A DNA stretch of 64,000 nucleotides, taken from positions 12,979,905 through 13,043,904 of the forward strand of contig CM072161.1 of assembly GCA_036850595.1 (NCBI GenBank). Reading direction: 5' to 3'. The notes below the pieces were generated by a model. The model did no database searches, had not been told where the DNA came from, and saw nothing but the letters and a program-made list of their open reading frames with translations. The DNA comes from Rhyacichthys aspro (lineage: Eukaryota; Chordata; Actinopteri; Gobiiformes; Rhyacichthyidae). Shown one piece after another: positions 27,001 to 40,205 of the stretch; position 1 is the stretch's first letter, and the number at the start of each line of letters is the position of its first letter. A program made the position numbers and the translations under genes.

Positions 27001-30000
27001 TAGGTTGAGCTAACCTTAACTTTGACATACAGCCAGTAAAAAACAGAGCACACATTCACACAATGGATTCGAGCCTTTGGGTCTTTGTTTCCCTCCTGAT
27101 TACGTTTGGGAAATGCTGTGCCTTGCTGCTGTGGGTGGTATGTTTACTATAATCAAACCAGCAAATGGGATTTGCATTTATCTATCCTCAGTTTTTAAGT
27201 ATAAAGACTAGAAGCACATAATGGGTAGTCCACTCCCTTCCGCTCTCTACCATCTCTCAATCATCAGATTATACCAGATATTCTCAGTTTGCCTGGAGCA
27301 GACTCGATCGACAGGAAAAACCTCATGAATGCCAGTTCAGCAGAGCTTCCCTTCTTGTAAACCTTTTCCGTTGAAAAGTGTGCCTTTTCAAAAGCCATTT
27401 TACTATCAGTGTCCGGGTTAGAGATGTCATTACATGATAGGCTCAGCAATTTAAATTCAGTTTCTCAAATGATGTGTGTTTGACAGATAAACACAAAGGA
27501 AAAGACTCATTTGCCATTTCATTTAAACCCTGGCAATTACTTTAAAACGGTTTTAAGATTAACCTGTCAAAACCAGGCACTTTATAATAATACCAGCTCA
27601 GGTAATATTTAGAAATTCAAGTTGGAAACTGAACAATGGCAAATGACAATCTTGTAGCAGAGCCAAACGTGTGGCTGATAGCAAGTAGCCTACATCTAAA
27701 CTGTTGGCAAGCAATAGTTTCTACCTTTTTTTTTTTTTTTTTTTTTTAATAAATGGTCCTACATTTTAGATCGTACAGTGCAGATTTCCCATAGTATATT
27801 TATTGTGTAATATTACTGTGTTAAGGGTACAGTATGATGTAAACTGGATTCAGATTTGGGTACAGTTTTATGTATTCTGTTAGTGCTGCTAACCTTAGGA
27901 AATACTTTTGAGGGCTTATCCAGTGTGTGAGGCACTGAGGACATATTACAGGAAATCAATCTCATACTGGAGATTTTTCAGCAGCAGAAAGCAGAAATAA
28001 TATTGTGGGAGCCATGTTACACCAAATAGTGGTCATTTCCCTCCTTCCTTTGAAACATTATCACCTTTAGTTGGACAGAGATACTGTGTGGGGTGTCACA
28101 GGAGCACACCTCCTGCTTCCTGCGCCACGTTTAGCAGTCGTACTATGAATGTCAATCATACAGGCAACTTAAAAATATTTAACTTTCGGTAGCTCTGCCG
28201 ATTTGTGTCAAAGTGCAGAATTTGGGATAGCAGCACAGTTTGTTCTGAAGTCATGATGGAAAGAGCGATCCAGGGTTAAAGTCTGAGTTTGTCAAGGATT
28301 TTCAGCCCCATTGCCACTCCAATCATGCAGTTTGCATACTGCACATCGGTTCAACTGCCAATAGAAAGTTCTAGAGACGTGCAGCGGGGGGACCAGGTGG
28401 TCATTTGAAGAAAATAACATAAAATTTGGACTGCAGGTTGAGCAATGGGTGATATATGTCAGAAGATTGCATATTTAGCTTTCTGTATAAAATGAGGACC
28501 AGCTTCTATTTTGGGTTATAATCAAAATTCCAGTTATAATATTTAAAAGTAATTTCCAGTAATCTCAAACAGATGCTACTGATGAACAGCTGCTTTTTCC
28601 AAATTATTAGAAGGACCTTTTAGCCCTTATTTGCAAGTTAATCCATTTCCAGTGGGTCATTATTAATATCGCAGGTCTTCTGAATATGAAGGAAAAAATT
28701 GGTGGCATATTAAGACCCACTTGTATTTTTTTCCCTTTTACATGTAGAAATTGGCATAAATTTCCCTGTAAAATGCCGCAGGTGAATTACATGTCTATGA
28801 TGAGAACATAAGTGAAAGAAGCCTCTTTTCGGCCACAACTCGAAAAGGTGTGCCTTTTACTGACAATCACAGCATTAGATCACATCTTCCCGCCATGGGT
28901 TTGTCAGAGACTGGTGGCAAAATTACCAGCATGTCTGCAGCTTTAATTCACATGTCTCATGTCAGTTTTGTGCTTCCAGTACAATTTTCACCGTTAACAG
29001 AATGAGAAAATGGAAGAGAGTGAAAATTGAACACAAGACTAAAATTAGTCCACTACATGTCAATCTTTACAGCCTAATATGACGAACAGGTCTGGGTGAC
29101 AGTAAGGAGAAGTGAATGGAATAGGTCTAAATTGCATGGCAGCTCAGTCAGGGGCTTGATTATCAGTAACATCCCCTATTGTGATGATGCTGCAATTGAA
29201 GAGAGCCAGCAAAGATGTGGAGTGCAGAGAGAATACAGTATTTGCTCTGGGAAAACCATTAATAGTTTTACTTTTAGGACTTTACTTTTTTTCTGTTTGT
29301 TCAAATGTTATGCGGTGCATGCTGTTTATTATAGCTATATACAGTATGTGTATGCTTTAAATGTATATACTCCACATCTGAGTCACTTTCTACTGAAAAA
29401 TGGCACAGGTGATTATAAGCACAATACTTGGCTCATAATAGATAAAAAAAATAAAAATAAAAGTAGTAACTAGTAGTAAGTAGTAAATAAATGTTTGAAT
29501 CCTCCTACCTCCAAGAGTCATCCCAGCTTCAAAACACTTCTTCAGCCGACACGAGGGGCAGTTCTTTCTTCTTAGTTTATCAATCGTGCAGTCATTTTTA
29601 CTAGCACACAGGTACTTCTGTTTACCTACAGTATGCAGTCAAAACAAGAGCCTATTAACATTTTATCTCACACATTCAAAACTGAAATATATGTCTCTAC
29701 ATTAAGCATTGAAAAGAACAATGACTATTTGTTTAAATTAAAACTCCATTAGTTTGCATGTTCCTGGGATCTGTTTTTTTATTTTTCTATTCTGAGCTAA
29801 TGCTGTGTAATTTGCTGCAAATCAGATGCAAATGTCACCTTTTTATTGAAGCAGGCTAACGTCTCACTTTTACATTATAATGTATTCATACATATGTGTT
29901 TACCTTCTGCTGCTCTTTTAAAGAAAACCTTGCAGCTTCCACAGGTGAGTGCTCCATAATGGCAGCCGGACGCCTCGTCTGAGCAGATCAGACATGTCCT

Positions 30001-33000
30001 TTGTGGCGGGAAGAAGAACTCCATTGGGAACATGTGCTCCCTGCCTCCTTCAAACCTACCAGTATAACAATTACACACACAAAATACGTTATCCATTAAA
30101 TCCATTCTCAAGCTTTTTATTATTTCTTAGTTTCACTTTCTTTTATTATCTTGCTCCAACTAACAGCCTTTATGGGGCAAAACAAGCCTAAGCTTGAGTT
30201 ATTTCACCAGATTGAAAATCGTTAATTGCTTTTTAACATCTTGAATACTGTCCAAAGTGTAACCACAAAGCAGTTTTTGTTCACTCCCCAGAATAGAGCA
30301 GCCTCCCCACGTGTTGTTAAAAGAAGAAACAGAGTAATGACTCGGGACGTTGTGGGAAAGATGTGAGGAAGTGAAGGGGGGAGGACACACAGACACCTTC
30401 AGCCTTGAACACAGACAGATTGGACTCGGCTCAGACATAGCGTTACCTTAGTGACGTGCTACTAAGATATCTGGTTTAGTGTGGATCCTCTGTATTGGGC
30501 CAATAACAGGGAAAAAACATTGGCAATAGAAGACAAAATAATACTGTCTGAAAAAAATGACAGCAGTGTGAGATTAATGGAGTCAAGTGTGTGTAAAATG
30601 GATTGTGGTTTGTTTAAAAGGAGTTTAAAATCATCAAAACATTTTGATCTCACAGCAGCTCATAAAGTATTTTACACCTCATTAAAGACTCAAGTATTTA
30701 AATCCACATCTAAGCCAATATGGGTTTTTTTTTCTGATGGTATGTGCCATTGTGCAAACCATTTTATTACTTCTGCGGCTCTAGACTTCCACAGTTAGAT
30801 TACTGGAGCAGCAGTAATCCAATAACAACTACAATACACTTTGTTTTGGTGCCATAAAAGTCCACCGTGCTGTTCCAAATATGAGCATGTTTTATTGGTG
30901 CAACAACATGAGAGAAACATGACTTGGAGGATGTCCTTCCAATAGAAACCCTGGTGAAATTTCCCTTTAATAAAAAAAAGAATAGTATTCTATTATTTAT
31001 GGATTGACTTAATAGTCACTCCAAGAGATTTTAGTCTGCTGCGGTAGATTTATCACAACTAAAGCTATCGCTGTTGTTTTCCAACGCAAAAATGTACAAC
31101 AAAACATGAAAACATTTAACTCTGCCCCTGTGCTTTAATCTTTTAGCTATTTAAACATTACATTTTGTCATGCATTATTCAGGAAAAAAATATTGTTTTA
31201 AATACATAAAGATACAGTATTACTCCAGCCTGTTTACAACAAACAACACTTGAGTCCTTGTGGAAATGCTGACAGTCAGTACCTGCCGCAGTTTTTCTGT
31301 GAATAAGCTGTAAAATACAAGACGACAGTTTGTCAAGGCTGGATTTTATTTGCAGAATATTTAAGACTATACAGTCTTGTGACCTGGAAGTCCCTGACTT
31401 TACAAGGATATGAGGATAAAAATAGTGGCATTTTTAGGAGAACAAATTTATAACCAGTGAAGGGGTGCATGTCATTCTTTTTATTTGCAAATAACCAAAC
31501 TCACTAAAATTCACCACCAACATTTTCTGTCTGGATCACAACTGAACTGTAAAGTGACTCAAGAATAGAATTTATATTTATATTAAAGCTATAATAATAT
31601 AATAGAATATTTATGTGTGTAGCTCTCATCCATTCAGAGCTCACAAAAGCAAACCCATAATAAAAGTTCATTCAAAATAAATTTGTATTTGGCTTTTATT
31701 CACTCAAGAGCACTAAAGGAAAGGAGCATGGCATTGGGCCAAGTTTATTTACAAAGACAAGAAATCTTTTCAACTCATACCTTTAAGCTATAATTTGAAT
31801 CTTTCATCTATTATTATTATTGCCATAAAGTTGTATGGTTTGCTGTTTGTAGTAGAAGTAAACGTATTGGGATAAAGTTCTCTGTTTGTTGCAGTCAGGT
31901 TTTTCAGCTTTCGAAGCCTCTACAGTTTGCCCCACTGTCAATAGTTTTGTATCCACTTCTGGAAATTCGTTTCACTCCACAAACACGAAGAAGAAGAATT
32001 CAGATCGGAGCCAAACAAAGTAAACTTCTCCCTGTGCTCCTGTGCTCAGTCTACGTAAAGTTAAAAAACCCATCAGTCCATTTAAAAACACATTTAGCAG
32101 TGTGTGCTTGCTCAAGTCACTTGGACATAGAGTTTTACTTGGATCATCAAGATAGTTATAATCATTAAAAACTTCGTCACCAAAATGGAACAATTCCAGG
32201 AGGTGACGGGTGGATCAAACAGACTTGTGTTGTTGTGATCAAAGTGCGGCACACTGTAAACAATGACAATGCATTGTATTTTACCAAATACGCATATCCA
32301 GATTAAACTGTTTCATTTATTATAATACTCTTTTCTGCTTCATTGATAAATCTGTCATCTGGAAATGTGGAAACAGTCTTCATTTCCAAACCGTAATCGT
32401 TTGGCACCAAATGTTTGCTTCTCTCTCCTAGGGGCATAGCTTAGGCGTTTGAGTAACTTCGTCTTTGCGTGTCTACACGCTTGTGCTTAAATCTAGACGT
32501 TACCGAGTATAATAACATACTGCATCGCATTTGGCTCTCAAGTATTTATCACACTCCCTGTTTGTGAGTCAGAAAGGGTTGTCCTCACCTTCAACTGGTT
32601 CCCTATTATTTCAAATATGAATGAAAACATCCTGAGGGCACAAAACTCTGCCCAAACATTGATTTGCAAAGAGAAGCTAAGGGATTACACACCGAAGTGG
32701 CACTGAATGCCAGGATGAGGCCTAAATGTAAACCAAACAAAGCCTTTGAGTGTTTTTTTTCAAATGGCCACTTAACTAAAAGATCCTATGCTTTCACTGA
32801 CTGAATAAATCGTGCGCCTGATTCATCTTATGCACTGTCCTTTTCTGCAAATATTTAAGCAAAAAAGGCCAAAGTCAACGAGGCCATTGATTGATACCGG
32901 CCACGAACACTAATAGAACCAGTGCCTCTTCATTATAAATGGTAGTGACAGGACCTAACTTAGCAGATTAAATCTTTAAATTGTTAATATATGCCAAACA

Positions 33001-35798
33001 ACAGCAAGAAAGTGTACGTTTGCTAGAATCGCTTTTTAAGCAAATGCACATTTTGAATTTGGATTAACATACTTGGAAAAAGTGGAACAAACTGAGTGCG
33101 AGTGAATGCTGGTGACAGGCAGATGGTAATAATTAAATATTTGGTAAAAGAAACATGTACAGACATCTTTGTGGACAGACCTGCACATGTCCAGAGTTTT
33201 CAGTGAACCTGCCTGAAGAGGGCCAGAAGAAACACCTAATCTGTCAATGTCTTGTGTCAATGTGCAGTTCGTCCGGTTCATATTTGAAGTGCACTGCATT
33301 ACGTGCAAACTGCAAACAGATCACCATCCTGAGTCTAATCCTAAAGTGAATATTCAATGGATGCAAAATTACACAGGACATTAAAAACAGGGCTTTACTT
33401 ATGCCTTTAGACCCATGCACGCTCATAGCTTTGATAAAGTTTTGATGCAAAGTAGATTAAGTCTTCTTTACGTTGCAAAAAGGTTTGGCCGACAGTCACT
33501 ACGTTTTTTTTTCGGTTTGTGTTTTTTGTTCAAAACTGACAAAGGCAGGGGTGTCTTTTTGCGAAGGGCGTGGCCTTGTCGACGGGTCACATTCGCCAGA
33601 CGTTTTTTGACTTGTTTTCTCCTTTTACCGTTGTCTGAAGGTCTTCCCGTGCGCTATCATCCAAACAGCGACGTGTCACACCAAGTGCTTTCAATTATTG
33701 ACTCCAGTAAAATCACAAACATTTGCTGGTCAGATGCCACAACAGCTCTCCACTCCTGTCCACAGTGTGCCCAAAAAAATCCAGGCCAAAACTCAGATGT
33801 GCCACACAAACCTGTCTAATCAATGTCAAAGGCCACAAGAAATATGTCTGAGTGGATTTTTCATTTTCATATACTCACCCTCTTAAACTAGCCCTGTAAA
33901 ATGTGCTCATGCATGGCCAGTCTTGTTGCACAATAAAAAAAGAAGCTTGTTACAATAAAAATCTATAACAACTATTGCATAAAAGTCATCAGCGAGGAAA
34001 TAATGAGCTGTTTTAATGATGCACTTTTCTTTCAGTGTGTTGCGTGTTGAAATGTTACGAGCAGGTGAACACTGTGAAAGGGCAAAATGGGTAAAAAGGA
34101 AAGATTTAACAAGGTACTTGAGATTTTATTGTTTGATTTATTCGCACTGCTGTTGACATTTATGAAGCTTTGCTTAATAGAGGGAAATGACTGCAAAGTT
34201 TATTGGACTCGTTTTTGAAGACATTTCATCGAGGGCTGCACAGTTTATTCCAGTTTGGGGATTACTGTCTCTGTATTTGTGGGTCTTAGGCCACTGTAGC
34301 TGGAGTCGATTCGAGCTCAAAATCCAGATATACATTTGTCAATTGAATTTGACACAAACAATTCATTATTTTTCTGTTGACATAGGCCTATTGTTAATTC
34401 ACATATTATTTAAAATACACTGTTACTATTTTGCCATGCATTTAGTTAATAACTCAAATTAAAAATAGAATTATTCCCACATTGGATTATATTCATGTAT
34501 TTCAAGTTGTGTTGTCATTTTTTGTTTTGTGAGGTTTACACTACAGTATGCTTCCCCTGCACACACTGTAATAATAACAATTCTTAAGTGTGACCATAAA
34601 GTTATGATTTATAGGCAGGAACTGGGATGGAGGGCTGGGAACACTCATGTCTGGTGTTAGGTTAAGGTCAAATCCGTTTAAGGGAAATTTGACAGAATTT
34701 CCAACATTTGTGTAGCTATATTACGTGAATTACGTATGAAGTGATTTTAAGAGCGTGACTTTTGTGTTACCTGGGCTCGTTGTACGCCACGTCCAGCCAC
34801 TCTCCCACCTCGGGCTTTATGTAGCTGGAGCCGGGGTACGTGGTCCTGAGCACGCCGCCCGCAGAGTACCACTGCTCCGGAGCTCGCACGATGCTCCGCT
34901 CGTACGGGCTGCAGATGAACGCCGGGTTGGCCGCTGCCCCGTGCGGCGTGTTCATCGTGCGCTGCCTTGATGCCCATAAACTCTTCTCGCTGTAGCTATA
35001 GGCTCCGACCCACATCTCCTCGGATTTGACTTTAACGCTGTAGTCGTCCGCCTGGTACCCACCGCTGCCAGCCTCCTCCTGGGGCTTGTACACCCGGCAC
35101 GGTCTCTCCATCACACTCTGACCGAAGTTGTCTGTCATCAGCGGGGCGTACGGACAAGGGACAGCGAGGGTCGTGTCCAGGGGGTCTTTAGAAGTTAAGT
35201 CATCTCCAGAATTACAGACGGGAAAGTTTCGCTCATTAGTAGATACCCGAGCGGAGCCGACGTGCTGCAGTTGACTGGTGTTGTCCGAAGTTTTGTACCC
35301 CATTTGCCTGCTGTGACACCTGTAGTCGGTCACAGCAGGCGCCCCGCTGAACAAATAGTCCCCGCTTCGCTGGTCGCTGGCCGCACACGGGAGCAGGGCT
35401 GGCTCCACGTCGCTGGTCTCGTTGGACTCCATGGCCAGCCCCAGAGACACGGACACGGCGTTACACAGCTCCCGGGCGGTTTCCGAGATGGTGGCGCAGG
35501 CAGAGAAGGAGCACTCCGGTTTTAGGATGTCGTCTCGAGGCGCGGCAGATGTCTGGGTCTGGGACCAGGGTTTGTCCATGTCACAGGTTCGCGCGGAAAC
35601 ACGTCCAGCTCCGTATCCATCCGCCTCGGCATTCTCCGTCTCTTTGAAGCGGCTTCCCCTCGACTTTGTGCTCAAATATAGCCGACTTTCCTCAGTTTTG
35701 AGCGCCATGCTGGGAGCGCACGCACCGCAGTCTGTCTTTATTTTCTCCCCCCTTGGCCACAATGTGCTACAAGATAACTGTCGGTTAGTTTGGCTCAT
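21099..35798 (-). CDS. ar: androgen receptor, nuclear hormone receptor NR3C4 (8 coding exons)
   Basis: Exons in transcript order: 35798-34771, 30055-29904, 29625-29509, 25496-25218, 24730-24586, 22296-22166, 22061-21910, 21257-21099. Their lengths of 1028, 152, 117, 279, 145, 131, 152 and 159 nt mirror human AR; exons 2, 3, 5 and 6 are identical in length. The product is 720 residues. The N-terminal transactivation domain is only about 342 residues, with no polyglutamine, and ends with a conserved EQWYSAGG-type segment. The DNA-binding domain (about 364-433) has the P-box in GSCKVFFKRAAEGK (382-386). The ligand-binding domain includes SLNELGERQLVKVVKW and SWMGVMVFALGWRS and ends PKILAGLAKPILFHE. 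It binds androgens and activates androgen response elements in the nucleus. Teleosts often keep two paralogues, and I cannot say which this is. The start at 35798 is the first ATG of the frame; the next, 30 codons later at 35708 (MALKTEE), is an alternative. Confidence 0.95.
27726..27747. repeat. poly(T) tract, 22 nt
   Basis: Homopolymer run in ar intron 3, with no flanking target duplication that I could see. Confidence 0.85.
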
Positions 35799-36000
35799 TT
35801 CCCAGAAAAGTGTTTACTTTGTCAGTACAGGCGAACTTTACGCAGGACAAGAAAGTCTCGGCACAGGTTCCACTGATTGTTGTTGCCGCTCACTCCTGCT
35901 CTCACGATGTGAAAGCGCTTATGGTAAGAAGAAGAAGAAGAAAAAAAGAAAAGACGTAGGAAGGAGAGCAACAGGAGTCACAAACTCCTCCTAAACTTGC
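35799..36000 (-). promoter_or_regulatory. putative ar 5' leader/promoter with a homopurine tract
   Basis: Directly upstream of the ar start on the minus strand. The plus strand carries a homopurine run at about 35927-35954 (GAAGAAGAAGAAG-type followed by AAAAAAAGAAAAG), which reads as polypyrimidine on the ar strand. Mammalian AR promoters are also known for a polypurine/polypyrimidine element and lack a TATA box. That comparison is an analogy, not demonstrated homology. Confidence 0.35.
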
Positions 36001-36094
36001 ATCTCTTCAGTCACAGGCGCTCACTTTGATACGAGGATAGGCCTTTTTTTGTTAAACCTCCAAGAGATGAATGGTTCATTTGGAAACAGATCGT

Positions 36095-37488
36095 TTATTG
36101 GACAAGAGAGGGGTTGTTTTTTTCTTTTCTTGAAATAGCCTGTATTAACGCCTATGATGCTAGCACATTAGGCTAAAGGTGTCTTACTAATAGATTGTAC
36201 CATGTCAAATGATGTAGTGTTAAATCTGATGTTTTTATGCACCTGTTGCCTTCAAGTGAGAATCAACAGGTGAATCAAATGTTACATTTTAGACTGAAAT
36301 ATAGGACCTCCAGTGATAAACAGGGCTGTAACATGGGTTTAACATTAGGAAGGACACAAACCTCTTAAACAGGTCTTTACTATAATGTGTAGGCTATTTT
36401 AGATAAACATGGTGATTTATGTACATTCGTAAACATTTGAGATGGACTTCCAGCCTGTAAGTCTATAGATGTGTTTTTCAATAAGGAGTTCTGCAGTTTG
36501 ATTTTCTAACTTTTTATTCAACACAAGGATACACAGAAGTTCTCTGAAAACGATTTTTGGTGTGATAATGACTCCCTTCTCACAGCCTATTTCCAACTAT
36601 CTGTATTTCTGTTTGCTCTTATGCAACACAGATTTGTAAGACTTGGCAAGACATTCAACTCAGTTCAACCAAAGCTTTAAATGTGTTGAAGTCCGCAGAC
36701 ACACTGGCCCACTTATCCGGAGGTCATGTTCCCGATTGACCCGTCTGATGCACCACATCCGGTCCTCTCCAGTGGCTGCAGCACTCTGACTTAAATAAAT
36801 GTTAAACTTCTTCTGAATGACAATGAGAACAGTGCTTATTTATCAAAAAAGGTTGTTGGTGGCACTTCCTTTAGCGACAAGAATTTCTCAAATGAATCAT
36901 TTCTGAAACAGATAATGAGACACGAAGAGGCCGATCCTTTCACACTTTGACAGAAGACTATTATTGGACGAGAGAGGGTTCACTTCTTCTTAGGTTCATA
37001 TTAAGGAATGGACGTCTGTTAAGCTCATGCTTTAATGATGTACATCAGGTAACTGTAGTTTAGACAGTGCTAGACCCAGAGCACATCCTACAGATGTTTT
37101 ATTTGTCTTGCCTCAAATTGTATTATTTCAAAAAAGAACACGATTTCCCTTGAATTGACCTTTATGAAAGAATGGATACAGGTCAAATGATTTATTAAAT
37201 GCACCTCATGCAAAGGTTAAATCTTAGAATAAATTTTAAACAGATCACATTAAAATATAGGACACCCAGAAATAAACAGTTAATATTAGGAAAAGCTTCA
37301 GACCTTACCCTGGTTTTGTTGGACCTGCTTTAGACCTGAACTTGTCTTGATTTAAAAAGCCTCTTCAAGTAAAATTATTGAGGACCCGATTAAATAAAAA
37401 GCATCAGTTTTTAGAGAATGAGGTGTAGGTCTATTACACCTTGATACACCATACCAATCAAAATAAATGTGAAGAGGTCCGCAGACAC
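36095..37488. repeat. diverged tandem duplication upstream of ar
   Basis: Copy A (about 36095-36702) and copy B (about 36961-37488) share ordered similar blocks. TTATTGGACAAGAGAGGGG at 36095 matches TTATTGGACGAGAGAGGG at 36961. A block around ATAGGACCTCCAGTGATAAA (about 36301) matches ATAGGACACCCAGAAATAAA (about 37257). TTTAACATTAGGAA matches GTTAATATTAGGAA. GTCCGCAGACAC near 36691 matches the same string at 37477. Spacing between the pairs varies, so indels have accumulated. Confidence 0.6.
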
Positions 37489-37496
37489 GTTGCAGC

Positions 37497-37518
37497 TTTT
37501 TTTTTTTTTTTTTTTTTT
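37497..37518. repeat. poly(T) tract, 22 nt
   Basis: Homopolymer run immediately after the second copy of the diverged duplication. Confidence 0.85.
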
Positions 37519-38099
37519 ATTGATGTGATTTTAACCAACATAAAAAGTAAAATCCTAATACCACCTCTTAATGTGCGCATGTTAATAATTGTGGGTTTTT
37601 AGTGAGGTCCTATGTGAGTGTTTTGGCTCTGGAAAACAGATGCTGCATTTTTGTAAAACAACTCTGTTCTGTTTTGCCTGTGTTCTGTTTTTAATAGCCT
37701 CAAGCTTCTTTTCAGAAACTGTTGAAAAAAAAAAGCAATGTGTTTTAGAGGTCTTCATTGTTGTCGTAAATGCTTATTAAATTACAAAGGAGAACACCTG
37801 AATAACCACATGAGGTGTGCACTACCCTCATGTTTTACTGCCACTCCTTCCAAAATTCTCATTAAAATTTCCACAAAAAAACAAAACAAACAAAAAAATA
37901 CAGTGAACATTTATTCTGTTTGTATGGCCATCTTAAATCTGTGTATCTGTAAACAAATTGACCTTGTAGCTTATATTCTGTGGTTCTCTTGTTTACATGC
38001 ACATGGATGCTGAGAGCCATGAACCCTTCAGCCAATCACAGCACACAGACACAATAAATACAGTAAATTGAATCAAGAAAAAGTTTGTTCCAATGCCTG

Positions 38100-38700
38100 C
38101 TTTTAGGTAAACCCCTCAAATTGTATTCAATTCAATTTGATCAATCCCGAAGGGAAAATTCAGTTGTCATGTCTCTTAAAATAAATAAAGAAAATTCAGA
38201 CTTGATTCAGACTCCACCTTCCATTGAAAATCCCCCAAAAATGCTAAAACAAACTGGACCAGATGAACTGTCTTTTGTTCTAGCTTTAAATAAGTTAAAT
38301 TTGGATCACTATTTGGTTCTATGGGAGTGTCAACTCAGCTCTTGTCAATAAATGGTTCTTAGGCGTGTTCAAAACAACACACTCAAATCAAATCAAATAT
38401 ACTTGTCTATTTGTCTTGGACAAAGTACAGAGCAACATCAGAACATACATACACATACAAACAAACAAACATACACAACAGACAGAACATACATAAGTAC
38501 ACACTTATATGTACAACTACACACAAATACATTAACAGTACTGTGACCAGCAATTATCAAGTGCAAAATACTATTTATATAGAATTATTGCACCTGCCCT
38601 GAGCTGAAGTTAAGCTAAACTAAAATCAGCTAAAACTAATCTACAATAAATTGCACACATAAATTATAACACTGGTCATATATAAAAATCAATAATAAAT
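38100..38700. repeat. low-complexity and possible non-LTR retroposon tail fragments
   Basis: TTTGATCAATCCCGAAGGGA at about 38136-38155 resembles the 3' tails of some fish LINEs. It is followed by ACAAAC/ACATAC-rich sequence at about 38445-38540 and AATAAT-rich DNA. I cannot assign a family. The short plus-strand frames here are not believed to be genes. Confidence 0.3.
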
Positions 38701-40200
38701 AATAAAACCAACTCTGAGAAGAGAATAAAGTGTGGCCTAATCGCTTTAACGCCACGTTCGAATGTTGTTTCTCATGTGGCTGAACCAGGCTTGTTTTTTA
38801 AGCGTGACCTTGACAAAGTTTATTTTATAACCCCCTTATCGCAGAGTTTTACCCATTAGCAGTTGGGAGAAGATGACTCATAGTGGGAGGCAGCCTTCTG
38901 TCATTCTGACATAGTGGCGCTTCTTTTTGGGACGGTCCGTGAGCAGGAGCCTACACCGGCGCTCTCACTCTCACTCTGTGTGTGTGTGTGTTTCTGAGAT
39001 TGTGCTGGCATGTGTCCTGTAGTTCTGGCTTTTTAATGTCAAGGTTTCTCGTTTCGAGTGGAAGACTTCCAATGGCTTGAGATCAGCAAACAAGAAAGAA
39101 AACCACTACAGCCGGTTACAATACTTTGGAAACAACATGAAACAATTTAAACGTCAAGTTACTTTTTTTTTTTTTCACTTTCTTTGTCGAATTGTTGATG
39201 TATTACAAAAGGCAACAAGACAACACTTACAGTATACTTAAAAGAATTTAAATTGGAATATTAAGGAAGAGCTGTGTGTCTCCACTGCTGAAAGGCTTGT
39301 TAAAAAAAAAAAAAAAAAAAAGTTCTCTGTCTCTGATGTACAGAGACAGCACTTGAGCATTAAAATATTCCTCTGTGGCGGGACCTCATGACACACAAAT
39401 TACACCTTCCCTGCATAAATATTTGGCAAGAATTCACCAAAACAGCCTTCTGTCAGCGCCAGGACTACTACCACCACTTTTAGGTCTTTAGAAGAGGTTT
39501 ATATCAGTCGTACAGTGAAGCCGAAAGAGGGCGGGGATCCAGGCGGGAATGTGTGGGAGAGCAGCAAGGAAAAAGCAAGGTTTGAAGAGGCAAAACGCCA
39601 AGGCTGAGATATTAGACCTTCTTGCACAGAAAACCGGGAAATCTGTGAAAGTGAAAATTCAAGGTTAGAACCCAGCGGTGCGCCGGCTCCCAGTATGAGA
39701 AGGGGAGTCATTTTACGCCACCAGTTCTGTTATTGGAATGCCCCGTCTGAACCCAAGGCACCTTTGAATTGTCACTCATATCCGTTTGCAAATGTATATG
39801 TTTCGGCGAGATGTCTTTTTTAAATGAAATGTTGTGAAATGAATCTCAAAAGGCTGCAGCGGGCAGACTGTTGTCCACATTCGTCAAGGTAAAAGTGGAT
39901 CAAAAGCAGCCATCCTTGGCCTAAATGTGCTTGGTGCTTGGTGGCGAGCCAAGGTTAAGTCACACAGGTGAGGGGTTTGTATCTGTAAATTTTCTTGGCT
40001 TTGTCCACAATATCAAACCTAATCTTACGTTAAAGAAGTGGTGCCAAAATCAGTGTGGTGAGGGGCCTCCATATTAATAAGAATCCTGTCAGGGGCCAGA
40101 GATGGTGACACTTGGGAGGCTTTTATTGAATTTTGAAAGTGAGATTTGATCTTCATTTGAGTTTTTACAAAAGCTATTTCTAAAATGAATTTTGTCTTTT
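38701..40200. other. intergenic, no gene recognised
   Basis: This stretch contains a short GT repeat (about 38978-38991), a T run near 39163-39174 and an A run at about 39302-39320. It otherwise shows no feature I can support. Confidence 0.5.
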
Positions 40201-40205
40201 ATGGA

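Noticed and set aside
35422..35994. 190-codon plus-strand ORF over ar exon 1
   Set aside because: It is antisense to the well-supported ar N-terminal exon, in GC-richer DNA where open frames are frequent, and has no family motif.
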